Positions 1 through 11,027 of a stretch of 64,000 nucleotides of DNA are shown here, piece after piece; position 1 is the stretch's first letter; each line of letters begins with the position of its first letter. The notes under the pieces are model-generated. The model was not told the DNA's origin, did not search any database, and worked only from the letters and a program-made list of their open reading frames with translations. Origin of the DNA: Panicum virgatum (taxonomy: Eukaryota > Streptophyta > Magnoliopsida > Poales > Poaceae); contig NC_053138.1 of the NCBI RefSeq assembly GCF_016808335.1, positions 55,768,951 to 55,832,950 on the forward strand. Reading direction: 5' to 3'. The position numbers and the translations under genes are program-made.

Positions 1-1390
1 CTGTAAGAAAAATTTTTGTGGTAGGGGGTTGAGTCGGGTGAGTCCGGAGAGTTGCTTCATACAGTTGTCAGATTTGGTGGTAAAAAATAAACACATCATG
101 AGTTTCATGATCCAGGCACCCCTGTACATCCCATCACCCTGTGGGGGCATCCTTCCAATACAGCAACACCTCACATGCTATCCTGAGATGCACAGGCTGG
201 CGCCCCTGTAGGCCAGCCATGGCCGCTCCTTGCTGCCAAATAAATTGGTGTAGATGGAGTTTGTTGGGACCGACGTTGATGGCCTCCCTCCAGGTTGCCC
301 TCCTGGAGGGAGACTCATTGGTTTCGCTATGTCGCGGTGCTGTGGTCCGGTGAGCTGGCTCCGCATCCGGGTCGCCATTTGTGCAAGCTCATGCTCCAGC
401 TGCATCTGCATCTGCTCTCCCCTGTTAGCTGCAAAATGGGAGATGATGAACCACAGCATCGGCAGAGATGGCTGCTAGCAGCCTAGCACTGATGATTAGC
501 TGGTGGTGATGCTGGTGTTTTCCTTGTACTCATCTGGCCTGAACTCAGCAGCATGTGCAAGCCTGCTGCGATCTGTCAATGCTGAATCCTGCATACTGCA
601 GCGGTAGTAACCTTCTGGTGCCAGAATGCCATGTGAAATTAAAAAAAGGGGTTTGTACTGCAGTGAGTGTGATTCTTGCAGCAGTTGCTGCTGGAGGCCT
701 GAAGCTGCACTGTGTTTCCCGAGTGGTGAGCAGGGAACAAAATGTTGTGTGAAAAGACAGAAGAGGGGAGGATATCATTGGATGCCAGATGCCCAGGCTG
801 GTCAAGAACTGCAGCAGGCTGATCCATGTGACGCAACATGTCGTTGTACCAGTGATTCAGTGCAAAGATGCATCCAAAGGAGTCTGAGATGTCTCTGCAT
901 CCAGGCCTTGTTGAATGCAATCATAGCTTACCGCGGGGGGCTGGGGGTTGAGGTGATCACTGATCAGGTGAAGTGCCTGTTTGGACGATGGAACGCAGGT
1001 TTACAGATGAGAATTTCTTCAGTGGGTTTTACAGCTGATATGATGAGAACTACCGCTCGATTTTTTTTTTACTTCCCGTTTGGAAACTCTTCTTTTTGTT
1101 TTTTTTTGAAACATACTTTGCGAGGAAACAGGAAAGGGAAAGGACTTTCTATTTGAAGATGGGATTGGAGAGGCTGGCAAATGGGTTTGTGGGGGCAAGG
1201 TTTGTGAATTGTGATGATGCGTCCGACCGATAACTCGATGACAGATACGGGGACCAAACCAACGGGCAGCACAGGAACGGCCGGCAGGCATCCAAGAAAT
1301 TCTCGACGCCGTGATGAAGAGTTCCAGATGGTCCAACGGACGAACCAACTAGGGGCCATAGCCTTAAAACTTGACTTAGATTATCTAAAG
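1..1390. other. No recognisable gene; mixed-composition region
   Basis: I recognise no family here. A minus-strand open stretch at about 178-459 reads as a glutamine- and methionine-rich, coiled-coil-like peptide and could be a fragment of a transposon-encoded or host protein, but it has no diagnostic motif and no clear start or splice site. Other open stretches (626-1156 plus, 1019-1359 minus) overlap each other and look like chance. Composition is higher in GC than the AT-rich DNA that follows from 1400. Confidence 0.3.
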
Positions 1391-1963
1391 CTCGGATCCT
1401 AAAAGAGCTAGGCTCTTATCTTATACAATTTTAAATTCAAAATATATAAGGGCCAACTTGAATTGTGAAGCGACTACTTGGATCATGACTCATTACTACC
1501 CCTAGAACCAACCAATGTATCCAGGATGAAAATCCTCCCATGGAGTCGATCTGTTTCAGCAATGAAAAATACCCCTTGCAAAATTCATATACAATGTACG
1601 GTACACATTACAAACAGAGAGTGTGTGTATGTGCCACACTTTGCAAGATACTGCACACAGATCGACTCCTATATATCCAAGCTTGCAGATAATGAACCTT
1701 ACTAAGTGCCTTGTTCTTTTTTATGAAATGTGATCACAGTTGTCGCAATTGTCAGCAATGTTGTCACAGCTAACTTTTTAAGTGCCTCATGAAGATCAAG
1801 AGGTTTCTCCATAACACGCCTATTTTTCATCAAACCGTGACAACATTGTGATCAAGATGTGCACTCTTTTCAGCTGAGACATGCATGATGGTGAGATAGT
1901 GGTGGAGTTTGGCACTACACTGATCAGCCGCATTTATCACATAGTATGCAGCACACTTTCATC
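1391..1963. other. AT-rich spacer, nothing recognised
   Basis: AT-rich DNA without a supportable gene. A short run near 1738-1770 repeats a motif resembling TTGTCACAGC / TTGTCGCAATTG, too irregular to name. Confidence 0.4.
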
Positions 1964-2177
1964 ATCTCGATCGATGCTGCAAAATTTTCCTAGCTAACAT
2001 CTTCTTCCTTGAGGATCTAATTCATAGAAAGCGTGACGTCACTACAAGACATTATATATGGTGATGCCATCATGAGATGATGGTCCTAAAGATTTATTTA
2101 TGGAGCAACATCTCACAAAGAGTGGCACACACTCGATGCCTAGCTTGCCCAGGAAGGCATTTGCAAAGTGTTGTGTA
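1964..2177. repeat. Duplicated block, copy 1 (partner 7381-7613)
   Basis: From the ATCTCGATCGATGC motif to TGTGTACACTCC this block matches 7381-7613 closely, with only scattered substitutions and a few small indels. It is therefore a local duplication. The partner lacks the CACTA-like element that starts at the right edge of this copy, so it works as an approximate empty site. Confidence 0.8.
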
Positions 2178-2185
2178 CACTCCTA

Positions 2186-2445
2186 CTCCTTTCGTTCCAA
2201 ATTATAAGACATCCCAAGAATCTTGGAGAGTCAAAGCAATCTCAAGTTTGACCAAAATTATAGAGAGAAATATAAAAATTTATGATATCAAATTGATGTA
2301 CTATGAAAATATAACTAATAAAGAATCTAATGGTACTTAGTTTTTATAATAAATATTATTATTCTATTATATAAATTTGGTCAAACATAAAAAACTTTGA
2401 CTCTCCAAGATTGTTAGAATGTCTTATAATTTAGAACGGAGGGAG
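2186..2445. mobile_element. Stowaway (Tc1/mariner-type) MITE
   Basis: It is 260 bp with terminal inverted repeats of the grass Stowaway type: CTCCTTTCGTTCCAAATTAT at the left and the complement of ATAATTTAGAACGGAGGGAG at the right. It is flanked by TA on both sides (2184-2185 and 2446-2447), the family's usual target duplication. It lies a few bases inside the left end of the CACTA-like element and is absent from the paralogous site near 7613. It has no coding capacity. Confidence 0.85.
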
Positions 2446-2689
2446 TACAAAATTGCCTTGGAGGTGGGCACATTAAAAAACTGCCTCGGTTAATGCCTTC
2501 GATTAACCGAGGCAGTCATTTTTATTAACTGTGGCGGTCAAAAAAATCGATTAACCGAGGCAGTCAACATTAAAATAACCATCTCGGTTAATAGTCCTAT
2601 TTTCAGAGTCGGTCACCTTACAATAGTCCGTCTCGATTAATAGACCAAGCCCAGACGAGGCCCAATGAGCCCAATTGTTGAAAAGGAGT

Positions 2690-2908
2690 ATATAGTGAAT
2701 ATTCTAGGATTTAACGGTGTTGTGCATTCAGTGGTAGGCGACGTCCCCGTCGACAGTGAGGTGCCTGTGGTGACTTCATCAATCTCGAGGATTTACTGGC
2801 TCAGTCTTCGAAAATGCTCATAGGGGTAGGATTTGCGTATGTGTGTTCATAGGGGTGTGAGTGTGCGTGCGTTGTGAGTGTCGGAGTTGTACTATGTGAT
2901 CTAAAAAA
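2690..2908 (+). mobile_element. SINE-like retroposon, 5'-truncated copy
   Basis: The segment from GGATTTAACGGTGTTGTGCA to the terminal TGTGATCTAAAAAAAC matches the body of the fuller copy at 17399-18256 once that copy's hAT insertion is ignored. It lacks the tRNA-like head. It ends in a short A-run as expected for a retroposon. It lies inside the small CACTA-like element. Confidence 0.65.
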
Positions 2909-2929
2909 ACAAAATTGTAGGCCTCTACC

Positions 2930-3680
2930 AGCCTCCACCCACTCTCTCCCTCCCTCTCCCTTCTTCTCTCCCTCTCTATCTCCCTCCCTTCCGCAACGCG
3001 GCTCGGCGGTGGCTCTTCGACTCGCCAGGGGGGGAGGGGGGGGGGGGCGGTGGACCCGCTCCCACTGCGGCCCAGCCGCCTCCAAGCGCGGGCTCCTCCG
3101 GCGCAGCATGGAGGGGGCGGTGGGGGGGGGGGGGGGGGTCTGCCGCCGGCGGCCTCCTTCGGCGCGGCCCTGGGCCTCAGTGTGGAGGGGGCACGGCGCA
3201 GTGGGTCGGATCTGCCACCGGCGGCCTTCTCCAGCGGCTGCGGACATGGCGTGGGGCGCCAAATGTGGTAGGGCGTGCAACGTGGCTCGGCGGACGGCGG
3301 CCGGGCACGACTGCGGGGCTCGCCGATCGTTGGCGGGGCTCGGCAGCGAGGCTCACCGGGCGTCGGTGGGGCACGACAGCAGGGCTCGCCGGGTGTTGGC
3401 GGGCTTGGAGGTCGCGCTGGACGTGGCAGGCCCAGCGCGTCGAGGAGCGCCCCGGTGACGGACTGGATGTGCCGTGCAAGCCCCCACTGCTACCACACTC
3501 CTCAGCTTCCACGTGCCTGGATCTTCCACCGCCGACTAGATCCGCGAGCATGCTCACTGGATCTGGCACTGGAGGTCGAATCCACTCCTGTGGTGGTCGG
3601 ATCTGGCGAGCGGGCGCGACGGCGGTGCAAGCGGTGGTGATGGGCTCAGCGGGCCTGTGGATGGGCTCGCTGGGCCTGTC
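2930..3680. other. GC-rich interior of the CACTA-like element
   Basis: GC-rich, with long G runs (about 3030-3048 and 3121-3137) and short internal repeats such as GGGGCTCG and GGGCACGAC blocks at 3300-3420. Several open frames exist on both strands, but they overlap and read as low-complexity Arg/Ala/Gly/Pro. I take it as non-coding or captured sequence. Confidence 0.45.
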
Positions 3681-4022
3681 CATTGGATTTTTCTATTTTT
3701 TTGTTTTTTAATTCGATTAACCGAGGCGGGCACGAAACTGCCTCGTTAATGACTCTGTTAACCGTGACGATGCCTCGATTGCCCAGTCCGCCTATGAAAA
3801 CGTTTTTTGCCCGCCTCCAATTAATTTTTTTTATTAGTGGTACAATTTTTTTTAAAAGAACTACCTGTACATATAAAGTGTGGAAAAACATGAATCAGAT
3901 TGAAAGCCATGCACGCTTGAGTTTTTATGATCGGTTCAGTGAGTTGTTCTAGACTTTCTAAAAGAGAGAGAAACAATTTCCTTGTTAGGCCATCTGGGTG
4001 GGGTGGGGTACCACCAACCATC

Positions 4023-5009
4023 GCGTTTTTTTCATTTTTATATTAAAAAATTTTTCAAAAATATATGCCGAATAGGGAAATTTTCAAAAATGGGTGCATG
4101 TCGCCCTCCTAATGGGCGACAGGGTGCCTGTCGCCCATACAGTTGGCGACATGATCTAAATATAAAAACATTTACATTTAGGTCCTGGCGCCCAGGGCGC
4201 ATTAAACAGTGAATTTGTAAAATCGATATAAAATCTCAGAAAAATCAGAAAAATACAAACTCAACTGTTCTAGATTTTATGAAATTAGATCTACAACTTT
4301 TGTTACATAATGTTTTTCATTTGATCAATGTATCTTGCTCTATTTTAAATATTAGTTTAATACACTTTTATTTAAATCTCAAGATCCATCCTTTGGATGC
4401 ATGTCATATTTGGCCAGAGTGTTGCATATGGGGAGCATATGTTTGTACAAAATTGGTAGGCCCAGAAAACATTTTTAGAATAAGTTTTTAAATTAGATCT
4501 TGCAATATGTCTAGTTTAAATGGGTTATTTATCCATGTTGCTATACTGAGTTTTAGAAGCCATAACTTTTACAGTACCATTATTTTATTTTCTAAGAGCT
4601 ATAAAAAAAGTTTGGTAAATTTTAGTTAAGCACAACTAGACCAAATGAATTATTTAAATAAAAATGTATTAAACTGGTATTTAAAATAGAGTAAGATACA
4701 TTGATCAAATGAAAAACTTTATGTAACAAAAGTTGTAGATCTTGTTTCATAGAATCCAGAACAGTTGATTTTGTATTTTTCTGATTTTTTTGGATTTTAT
4801 ATTAATTTTACAAGTTCACTGTTTAATGCGCCATGGACGTCAGGACCTAAATATAATTTTTTTACATTTAGGTCCTGTCACCAACTGGATGGGCGACAGG
4901 CACCCTGTCGCCCATTAGGAGGGCGATAATCACCCATTTTTGAAAATTTCTCTATTCGGCATATATTTTTGAAATTTTATTTTTTTAAATATAAAAATGA
5001 AAAAAACGC
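4023..5009. mobile_element. Fold-back, Mutator-like non-autonomous element
   Basis: Two arms of roughly 360 bp (4023-4380 and 4655-5009) are inverted copies of each other. The outer ends are GCGTTTTTTTCATTTTTATA and its complement. The 10-bp sequence ACCAACCATC flanks both ends (4013-4022 and 5010-5019). TSDs of 9-11 bp together with long inverted repeats point to a Mutator-like (TIR-MULE) or fold-back element. The loop (4381-4654) holds no supportable gene. Each arm carries the complementary motifs GGGCGACAGG and CCTGTCGCCC. Confidence 0.8.
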
Positions 5010-5019
5010 ACCAACCATC

Positions 5020-6507
5020 ACCCGAGAATTTCAGAATATTAGATGGCCTAGCCCATTAATAAAGTACAGACAGACTGTTTGCAGAGCGCATGTTTCCATG
5101 TAAGAGAAGTGCATCCTCTCAATACCCCCACCCCCTAAAAAAATATAAGAGAAATGCATGCATGCAGAAGTGGATAACAATGGTGATATCAGTCACATAC
5201 GTGCAAATTCGAAATTAAAAAGCTATAACTAATAAATCAAGCATCCAAATTAAATTTGGGTTACACCATTATCGTTCTTGTGACTAGATCTTTAAAACAA
5301 AATCATACTTGACTATGTTTGCACGAGATTTTATAAACACATTTTTCTTAATATTAAGTAACTAATTTTATCTACTAGAAACAAATATTTTAAAAACACA
5401 AACAAATGATTATTTTTTACGAACAAAAATTTAACTGTAATAAACAAATAATAATATGTTAGGAACAAGATATTGAACATCTCAAACATTTGATTATACA
5501 GGATGAATAATGAAAAATGAATATCTCGGACAAATGAGTCAGCATCATCGAATAATTTAGTCTACAACGAGAACAAATAATTTGGCATTGGAAAAAAATT
5601 AGTTAAATATGAATAAATACTTGTACGTAAAAAATTATAGGCATATATGCGTACTAATCGAGTCAGTGTGAGTCACCTTTTTTTCACCATGTACCATGTC
5701 TCTCTCTCAGTCTCTCACACACGCGCGCGTAGAGCATATGCTTCGGGGAAAATGTTTTTAGTCACAAATCCAATGTATAATTATTCTATAAGTGTGAGCA
5801 AAATGTATTCAGCGACCAACAAATCAAATAAAAATAAAATATTTTGAGAAACATATTCCAAAAAAATCTTAGTTAAAAATAAGAATACAAAATGAATATA
5901 GAAAAAAAGAAGAAAAAAGTTATGAGGGCTAAAAAAGGAAGGAAAAACAAGTCTATCAGCTAACTAAATAGGGAAATAAGAAACAAGAATGAAATGAAAA
6001 ATAGCACACAGGGAGTAAGGCGCAAACTACAAAAAACATAAGGAAAGAAATATTAAGTATTACTATATCTGCAGCATCAATGATCCATAGACTTAATCCA
6101 CAGAAAAAAGAAAATAGAGAATAATGGAGGAAAATATTAGAAGAAATAAAAAATAAATAACATAGAAAATGAAATGAGAAATTATCTACCGGAACATTGG
6201 AAATTCCAGTGAAAAGGGAAGGGAACGGATGAAGGAAATAATACAAAAGGAGAATTAAAGAAAAGGAAATAAAGAAAAAGAAATGAAAGCGCTTCTGCTT
6301 CGCATACCTACATGCAGCTTGCCTACACATGCAGGTGCATGCTCTCCTGCTCAGGGAATCGTAGGCGCCGCAATCCAAGCACGCTTACTAGACCCCTAGT
6401 AGCGTGAGACCAATCAATACAACAGGCTGTCAAATATTTATTGGGTTGGTTTTAGTTTGGAACTGATATTCCTATTCTAGTAGCTCACGTAGGAAACATA
6501 TACCTGG
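5020..6507. other. AT-rich spacer, no gene
   Basis: Strongly AT-rich. A 140-codon open frame on the minus strand (5956-6378) translates to a Phe/Leu/Ser-rich peptide, which is what AT-rich DNA gives by chance; I do not call it. About 42 bp ending near 6483 (containing AGTTTGGAACTGATATTCC) recur imperfectly at 8443-8485. Confidence 0.45.
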
Positions 6508-7380
6508 CGTAATGTTCACAATTTCGGCAAAATTTTCCAGGAAAATCCGAAATTAATATCATACTGGTTAAATTTTATGCCAAATTTTTAAAAACCCCAA
6601 CTGAATTTGTTTGAATTTAATCCATATTTTTGATATTTCATGTTTGTTAGTGAGGTCCGAAATTTTTTTGTCAACCGGAATTGAACACACATTCTAGTAG
6701 TAATCAAAGGAAGTGAGATCCTTTGTGCTGTTTCGTTCGACTGTGTTTATTTGTGAGGATGATATGGAATCCTACGTACACATCACAATCTTCTGAATTC
6801 TGATTGCACAAAAATGATGTAATTTACAAAACATTTTTTCGGAATGAAGCAAAAAAAGGTTTCTGGATATGCATCCATCACTGTTGTACATGATCTCGCG
6901 AAGTAGTGCAAGATTGTGAAGTTAGTTTTATAAATTACCTTTATTTAATACACCTTATTATTGGTCAAAGTTTGCGATACCTCCTATCGCAAACAAGGCC
7001 TGAGTAACAATATTACGTAAAACATCAAAAATAATATCCTGACAGCAGCAAAACTCCTATGTGGCCTCCCATCCGAAAGCTTCTTATGGGCCCGAGCAGC
7101 CCGTCATACTGAAACCAATTTGCCGTTGGGCCTCCTTGAGCGCCAGACCATCTACCAAGTCTGACCATTTCTTGTTCTCCTTTCAGCAAAAACAGGCAAA
7201 CGCAAACAAATGAATCCATCCAAAAGATCAAGATTTCATAATATACTTTTCATGAATAATATTGATGGAATCAAGGTGACGGATGAGCAAGAGCAAGTTG
7301 AGATGGACTGACCAATAGATCTATGAAAAGACGTTCTCACACGTCGTAGCAGCTTGAAGACACAAGAATTCATCCAAAAT
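6508..7380. repeat. PR-10 upstream unit, copy 1 (partner 16838-18460)
   Basis: The stretch starting GCGTAATGTTCACAATTTC matches 16838-17398 and 18257-18457 almost continuously; in that partner it is split by a SINE. A third, more diverged copy of its right part is at 31369-31500. In the 16838 copy this DNA leads into the upstream region of an intact PR-10 gene, so this copy is a remnant of a duplicated gene unit that has lost its gene. Confidence 0.8.
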
Positions 7381-7613
7381 CATCTCGATCGATGCGGCAA
7401 AATTTTCCTATCTAACATCTTCTTCCTTGAGGATCTAATTCGTAGAAAGCGTGACGTCTCTACAAGGCATTATCATATATGGTGATGCCATCATGAGATG
7501 ATGGTCCTAAAGATTTATTTATGGAGCAACATCTCACAAAGTGTGGGCGTGTGGCACACACTCGATGCCTAGCTTGCCTGGGAAGGCGTTTACAAAGTGT
7601 TGTGTACACTCCT
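7381..7613. repeat. Duplicated block, copy 2 (partner 1964-2177)
   Basis: It matches 1964-2177 as described there. It diverges straight after TGTGTACACTCC, where the partner has the Stowaway and CACTA-like insertions. Confidence 0.8.
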
Positions 7614-7636
7614 TTCTAGATACAACTTTTTTTTTT

Positions 7637-8437
7637 TGGAGTAAAACACACTCGAGGTCCACCAACTTGTAAGGGTGTGTCATTTAGATCTGTGAACTCC
7701 AAAAGTGCATTTTTAGGTCCATCAACTTATAATTTGTGTCACTTAGCTCCATAAACTTTAAAAACATAGGTCCATAAATTTGAAAGTATATTTTTGGGTC
7801 TATAAACTTATAATTTGTGTCACTTAGATCCATAAACTCCGAAAGTGCATTTTTAGTTTATGAAGTTTATCTTTTTTCTGAGACGATCCATGAACTTCAC
7901 CAGTCATGTGGCCACAACAGATGCGCTCACAAAGGTCACCCATATATCACTGTCCATGAATATCTTTTAACCCCTCACCGAGAACCACTCTAGGTTGATC
8001 TAAGTCTAATATCGTCACGAGATTTTTTGCCACAACACCTAGGGCCACCATATCCAGCCACCCGCGCAATGGAGGATATAATATCCTCTACCATGGTACA
8101 CATGTTGTGGAGTCCCTCTACAATCTATTCCACCTTTCCCAAGCCATCAACCCTTTTGAATCCTAATACATATCAATAACCTACAAAATAAATCTTTCAT
8201 CCATCCTCTCTCCTCTCCCTATGCTCTTAATTCAAAATTGGGGCTCAAATTTATTTCACTCTTCTGGCGAAACTCCATCAATATGTGGGCATCACGTAGA
8301 TTCATATTGGTGCGATAGCAGTGCATGAAGGCTAGATGAAAGGATATGGACCTAGGTGACAAAAATGATAAGTTTATGGACCTAGGAATGAACTTCAGAG
8401 TTTGTGGACCTAAATGACACAAATGACAAGTTTATGG
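7637..8437. repeat. Fold-back repeat with internal tandem motif
   Basis: The left arm has two to three tandem variants of a unit containing AGGTCCATCAACTTATAATT and TGTGTCACTTAG (about 7656-7860). The right arm (about 8345-8437) carries the same unit inverted. This makes an imperfect palindrome of about 0.8 kb, probably a non-autonomous DNA transposon. I could not fix a TSD, so the ends are approximate. The middle part (7905-8340) has no supportable gene. Confidence 0.5.
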
Positions 8438-8484
8438 GCTGGGCTGGGTTGAGTTTGGAACTGGTATTCCTATTCTAATAGCGA

Positions 8485-8885
8485 GGGATGGAGCAGGAAA
8501 TTTTCAAGAAGCATCAGTGCTGATTATCCAGGGTATTACAGACCCGGAATCGATGGAGGCAATAGCCTGCAGGGAGAGACTTGCTCTTTCCAGCGACCTT
8601 GCAGCCAGAAAGTTCAGGTTATCCTGTGATAACTTCAGTGTGGTGAGGAACATCAAGGGCGGGAGCATGGGAGCCTATGGACACATTGTCCAGGAGATCA
8701 ATGCCAGGGCCGGAGCTTTTGTTTCTTCAAAATTTGTTCATGAAGGTCGAGCTTCTAATGTAGACGCTCATGTTTTAGCTAGAAAGTTCGGTTTATTGTG
8801 AGGTAGGTAGAAAGGTGTGGTTTCTGTCAGCGCCTGAAGGCGTATGTAATTCTGTCTCTAGAGTCATCAATCAATAAATTTTGGT
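8485..8885 (+). pseudogene. LINE fragment: RNase H-like (RVT_3) C-terminal domain
   Basis: An open frame at 8517-8801 translates to a domain of the plant RVT_3 type, as found at the C-terminus of plant LINE polyproteins and of many stray LINE copies. Features are the MEAIACRERLALSSDLA helix, the LSCDNFSVVRNI strand with its aspartate, and the ending VHEGRASNVDAHVLARKFGL, typical of the last helix with an N-x-x-A-H pattern. It has no upstream reverse transcriptase and no own start context. The sequence after the stop, ending near AATCAATAAATTTTGGTGAT, is a plausible LINE 3' tail. It is followed at once by a CA microsatellite and the pararetrovirus. A host RNase H-like gene fragment is an alternative. 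Confidence 0.6.
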
Positions 8886-8894
8886 GATTCCGCT

Positions 8895-8912
8895 ACACAC
8901 ACACACACACAC
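8895..8912. repeat. (AC)9 microsatellite at the left edge of the pararetrovirus
   Basis: Nine AC repeats. A second tract, (CA)7 at 16824-16837, marks the other side of the pararetroviral region. Confidence 0.9.
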
Positions 8913-8914
8913 CA

Positions 8915-9298
8915 AGGTATAGATTCTTCTGTCATTTTTACTTGCCAGAAACCAGCTTTTAAGTCAAATTTTGAGAAGTATTTACTACCTTGTATTCTAT
9001 TAATCCATTCTTGCTTATTGGGTATATTATAGGCATCATCTATTGTATTATCATTTAGCCTTTTGTAATTAATTACCATTCTCGACTTCCCTCTAGTTAT
9101 TTTATTATTGTTTCTAACTATAAAGGCTGTTGATCTATGCGGGCTTCTACTTTCTCTGATTGCTCCTAACTTTAGTAGCTCTTCAATATGCATTTTGAAC
9201 TCTTCTATATCTTTCGGAGTGGCTTCTATTGGGCTAGTTTTAATTATATAATCAGGATTAATAATATTTATTTTACAGATTATAGTATTTTTTCCCAA
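8915..9298 (-). pseudogene. Pararetroviral reverse transcriptase, N-terminal part
   Basis: The reading frame shows the opening reverse transcriptase blocks typical of Caulimoviridae: the stretch containing GAIRESRSPHRSTAFIV, the VINYKRLND motif, and FDLKAGFWQVKM with the first catalytic aspartate. It stops at ESIPW, where the sequence runs into the (AC)9 tract, so the palm with the second aspartate pair, the thumb and RNase H are missing. The upstream join to the protease frame (9299-9655) is interrupted by stops. Ty3/gypsy reverse transcriptases have related blocks, but the N-D-N-T spacing and ESIPW ending favour a pararetrovirus. Confidence 0.8.
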
Positions 9299-9655
9299 TG
9301 TTTCATTGGGATTTCATCAATTATTTGAATATCTTCTAGTATTTGTATTATTCTTTCTATATCCTTTTTAGATTTTATATCTCTATACCAGTTTGGTGCA
9401 AAAGATTGTAACTCAATACATTCTCTATTATAGCTTTTAACACAGTATGTTTCTATATTATCACTAAGTTCTAATATTTCACTATCTTCAGATTCTTCAT
9501 CTTTTATTTACAAGCATTGTGGAGATTTTCTAATTTTTTGCACTTCTAAAATATAGGGAACACTATCATGATAGGGTATGAACGCTATTCCCTGTTCAGT
9601 TAATATTAACCCACTTATAGAATATTGTAGAAATCTTAAACCAATTATCATGTTA
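9299..9655 (-). other. Degraded pararetroviral linker between protease and RT
   Basis: It lies between two recognisable pol segments on the same strand but contains several stops in every minus-strand frame. I see no motif of its own. Confidence 0.4.
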
Positions 9656-10207
9656 TCATTGATTAGTGACAGGTCTTATTGTAATTTCATCTATAACATA
9701 CTTAGTTCCATTAATATATTTATCAATATTATATGCTATTTGATTATGAAGCTTCTTAGTTCCTGACATATCTGTAGATACTTCTGCCTTATCATCATCT
9801 ATGGTTGTTACTAACTCTGGACACTTTGCAAAGTATTTGTCATGGATTATATTCTTAGTACAACCAGTATCTAGTAACGCTAGAAGCTTATATGATATGT
9901 TTGGCTTTAGAACTATTTTTATAGGAATTCTTATACCAAGTATATCCTTGAATGGAAACTTTACTATATATTTATTACCAAAACTTGTTATTGCATCTTT
10001 TAGTTGTATTAGTTTGTCACCTTTATGATCTTTTATTGTTATCATTTGTTCATTATTTTCTATAACCACACCCTTTTGCTTAATATTATTGTATTCAACT
10101 TTATTTTTTAACTCCTCAAATTCTACTTCAAATTTATTCATTCTATTTTCTAGTGTTCTAACTCTACTAGCTAGTATCTTTTCTTCTGATTCTAATTCTA
10201 CTTCCAT
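9656..10207 (-). pseudogene. Pararetroviral aspartic protease with coiled-coil lead
   Basis: The frame begins with an acidic coiled coil (about residues 1-40, heptad-like LENRMNKFEVEFEELKNKV). A retropepsin motif with active-site LLDTGCTKNII follows near residues 112-122. Retropepsins of this group use D-T/S-G; here it is D-T-G, intact. The frame ends at a stop after the IDEITIRP segment. It sits directly downstream of the zinc-binding frame and upstream of the reverse transcriptase. It cannot make a full polyprotein in this state. Confidence 0.75.
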
Positions 10208-10210
10208 TCT

Positions 10211-10411
10211 TCAGTTATAGTTTTTTGACTTTATACACTCTATGCATGCTTGCTTAAAGCATACACTGCATGTAGCTCTATTGTCTTGACTTGGATAATA
10301 TATGCAGAAAGAACATTTTAAATTATAATAACATTTGCCTCTTATCCAGTCATGCTTACAATCTACTTGATTCATCATTTCAGATTTTAAATCTAGTGTA
10401 TCATTAGTCAT
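10211..10411 (-). pseudogene. Pararetroviral Cys-rich zinc-binding segment
   Basis: A 66-codon frame has a regular cysteine pattern: CKHDW, then GKC, CSFC, CSVC and ACIEC. This second, non-CCHC cysteine cluster is characteristic of the region between coat protein and protease in badna- and tungrovirus-like polyproteins. It lies four bases upstream of the protease frame in transcription order. The frame break between them may be decay. Confidence 0.6.
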
Positions 10412-11027
10412 ATTTAATTCATCATCACTTAAACTATTCGACTCTATATTTTCTATCTTGTCAGCTTCTATTATTGTGCATGCAGGTTTGGAATCAGCAG
10501 TGTTATTGATTGTAACTGTGCATGTAGGCTTAGGATCATTGATTATTGGGGGGGGGGGAGGGGGGGGGGCTTTTATACTAATATATTTTCTAGGTTCTAT
10601 GCAACTATTGTTTCTTTCCTGAGTACATGCAACTATTTTATCTTTCTATAACTTCTTTAGACTAGCTATTTCTCTAATAAAGTATAATTCTTTCTCTCTA
10701 ATTTTGGACCGTTCATGTATCATTGACTTGTCATATTATATTCTAACATTTTTTAAAGTTTGCTCATAGTGTTTTATTTGAGTATCTATATCTGATGTAT
10801 CCATATATTCAAACATGCTATTTCTTTAGATAATTCTGGTTCTAAGGCTCCCACGGACTATTGCTTAAAGACAAAAATTATAGCTTGAGAACTCCAACGG
10901 TGCAGATAAATATTTTCTATAATGCTTGACTGTATATATTCACTTCAAATTCAAATATTTCAGCCCTTCAAATATTCGACAGTATTTGATATTGGTAATA
11001 TTAAAGTACCTTTGTGATGTTTGGATT
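10412..11027 (-). other. Degraded pararetroviral region with poly-G tract
   Basis: It lies between the coiled-coil segment and the zinc-binding segment, where a coat protein would be expected. Frames are broken by stops. A G-run of two blocks lies at 10549-10569. I cannot identify a coat-protein core. Confidence 0.4.

Larger units (their letters stand above)
2178..3839. mobile_element. Small non-autonomous CACTA-like DNA transposon
   Basis: The right end read inward on the minus strand begins CACTAATAAAAAAAATTAA and continues into a GGAGGCGGGC block. The left end begins CACTCCTA, is interrupted by a Stowaway MITE, and resumes at 2448 into a matching GGAGGTGGGC block, so the two ends form terminal inverted repeats. 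GTA flanks both ends (2175-2177 and 3840-3842), a plausible 3-bp TSD. Subterminal copies of a GCCTCGGTTAA-type motif lie in both orientations at 2482-2640 and 3710-3780, typical of CACTA elements. No transposase is present. The interior holds a SINE-like fragment and a GC-rich stretch (about 2930-3680) that may be captured host DNA. Confidence 0.65.

Noticed and set aside
2801..3711. Opposed open frames of 120-194 codons
   Set aside because: GC-rich low-complexity DNA inside a non-autonomous element; frames overlap and no conserved domain is visible.
5956..6378. 140-codon minus-strand frame with hydrophobic stretches resembling membrane segments
   Set aside because: AT-rich DNA gives Phe/Leu/Ile-rich translations by chance; no start context, splice sites or family resemblance.
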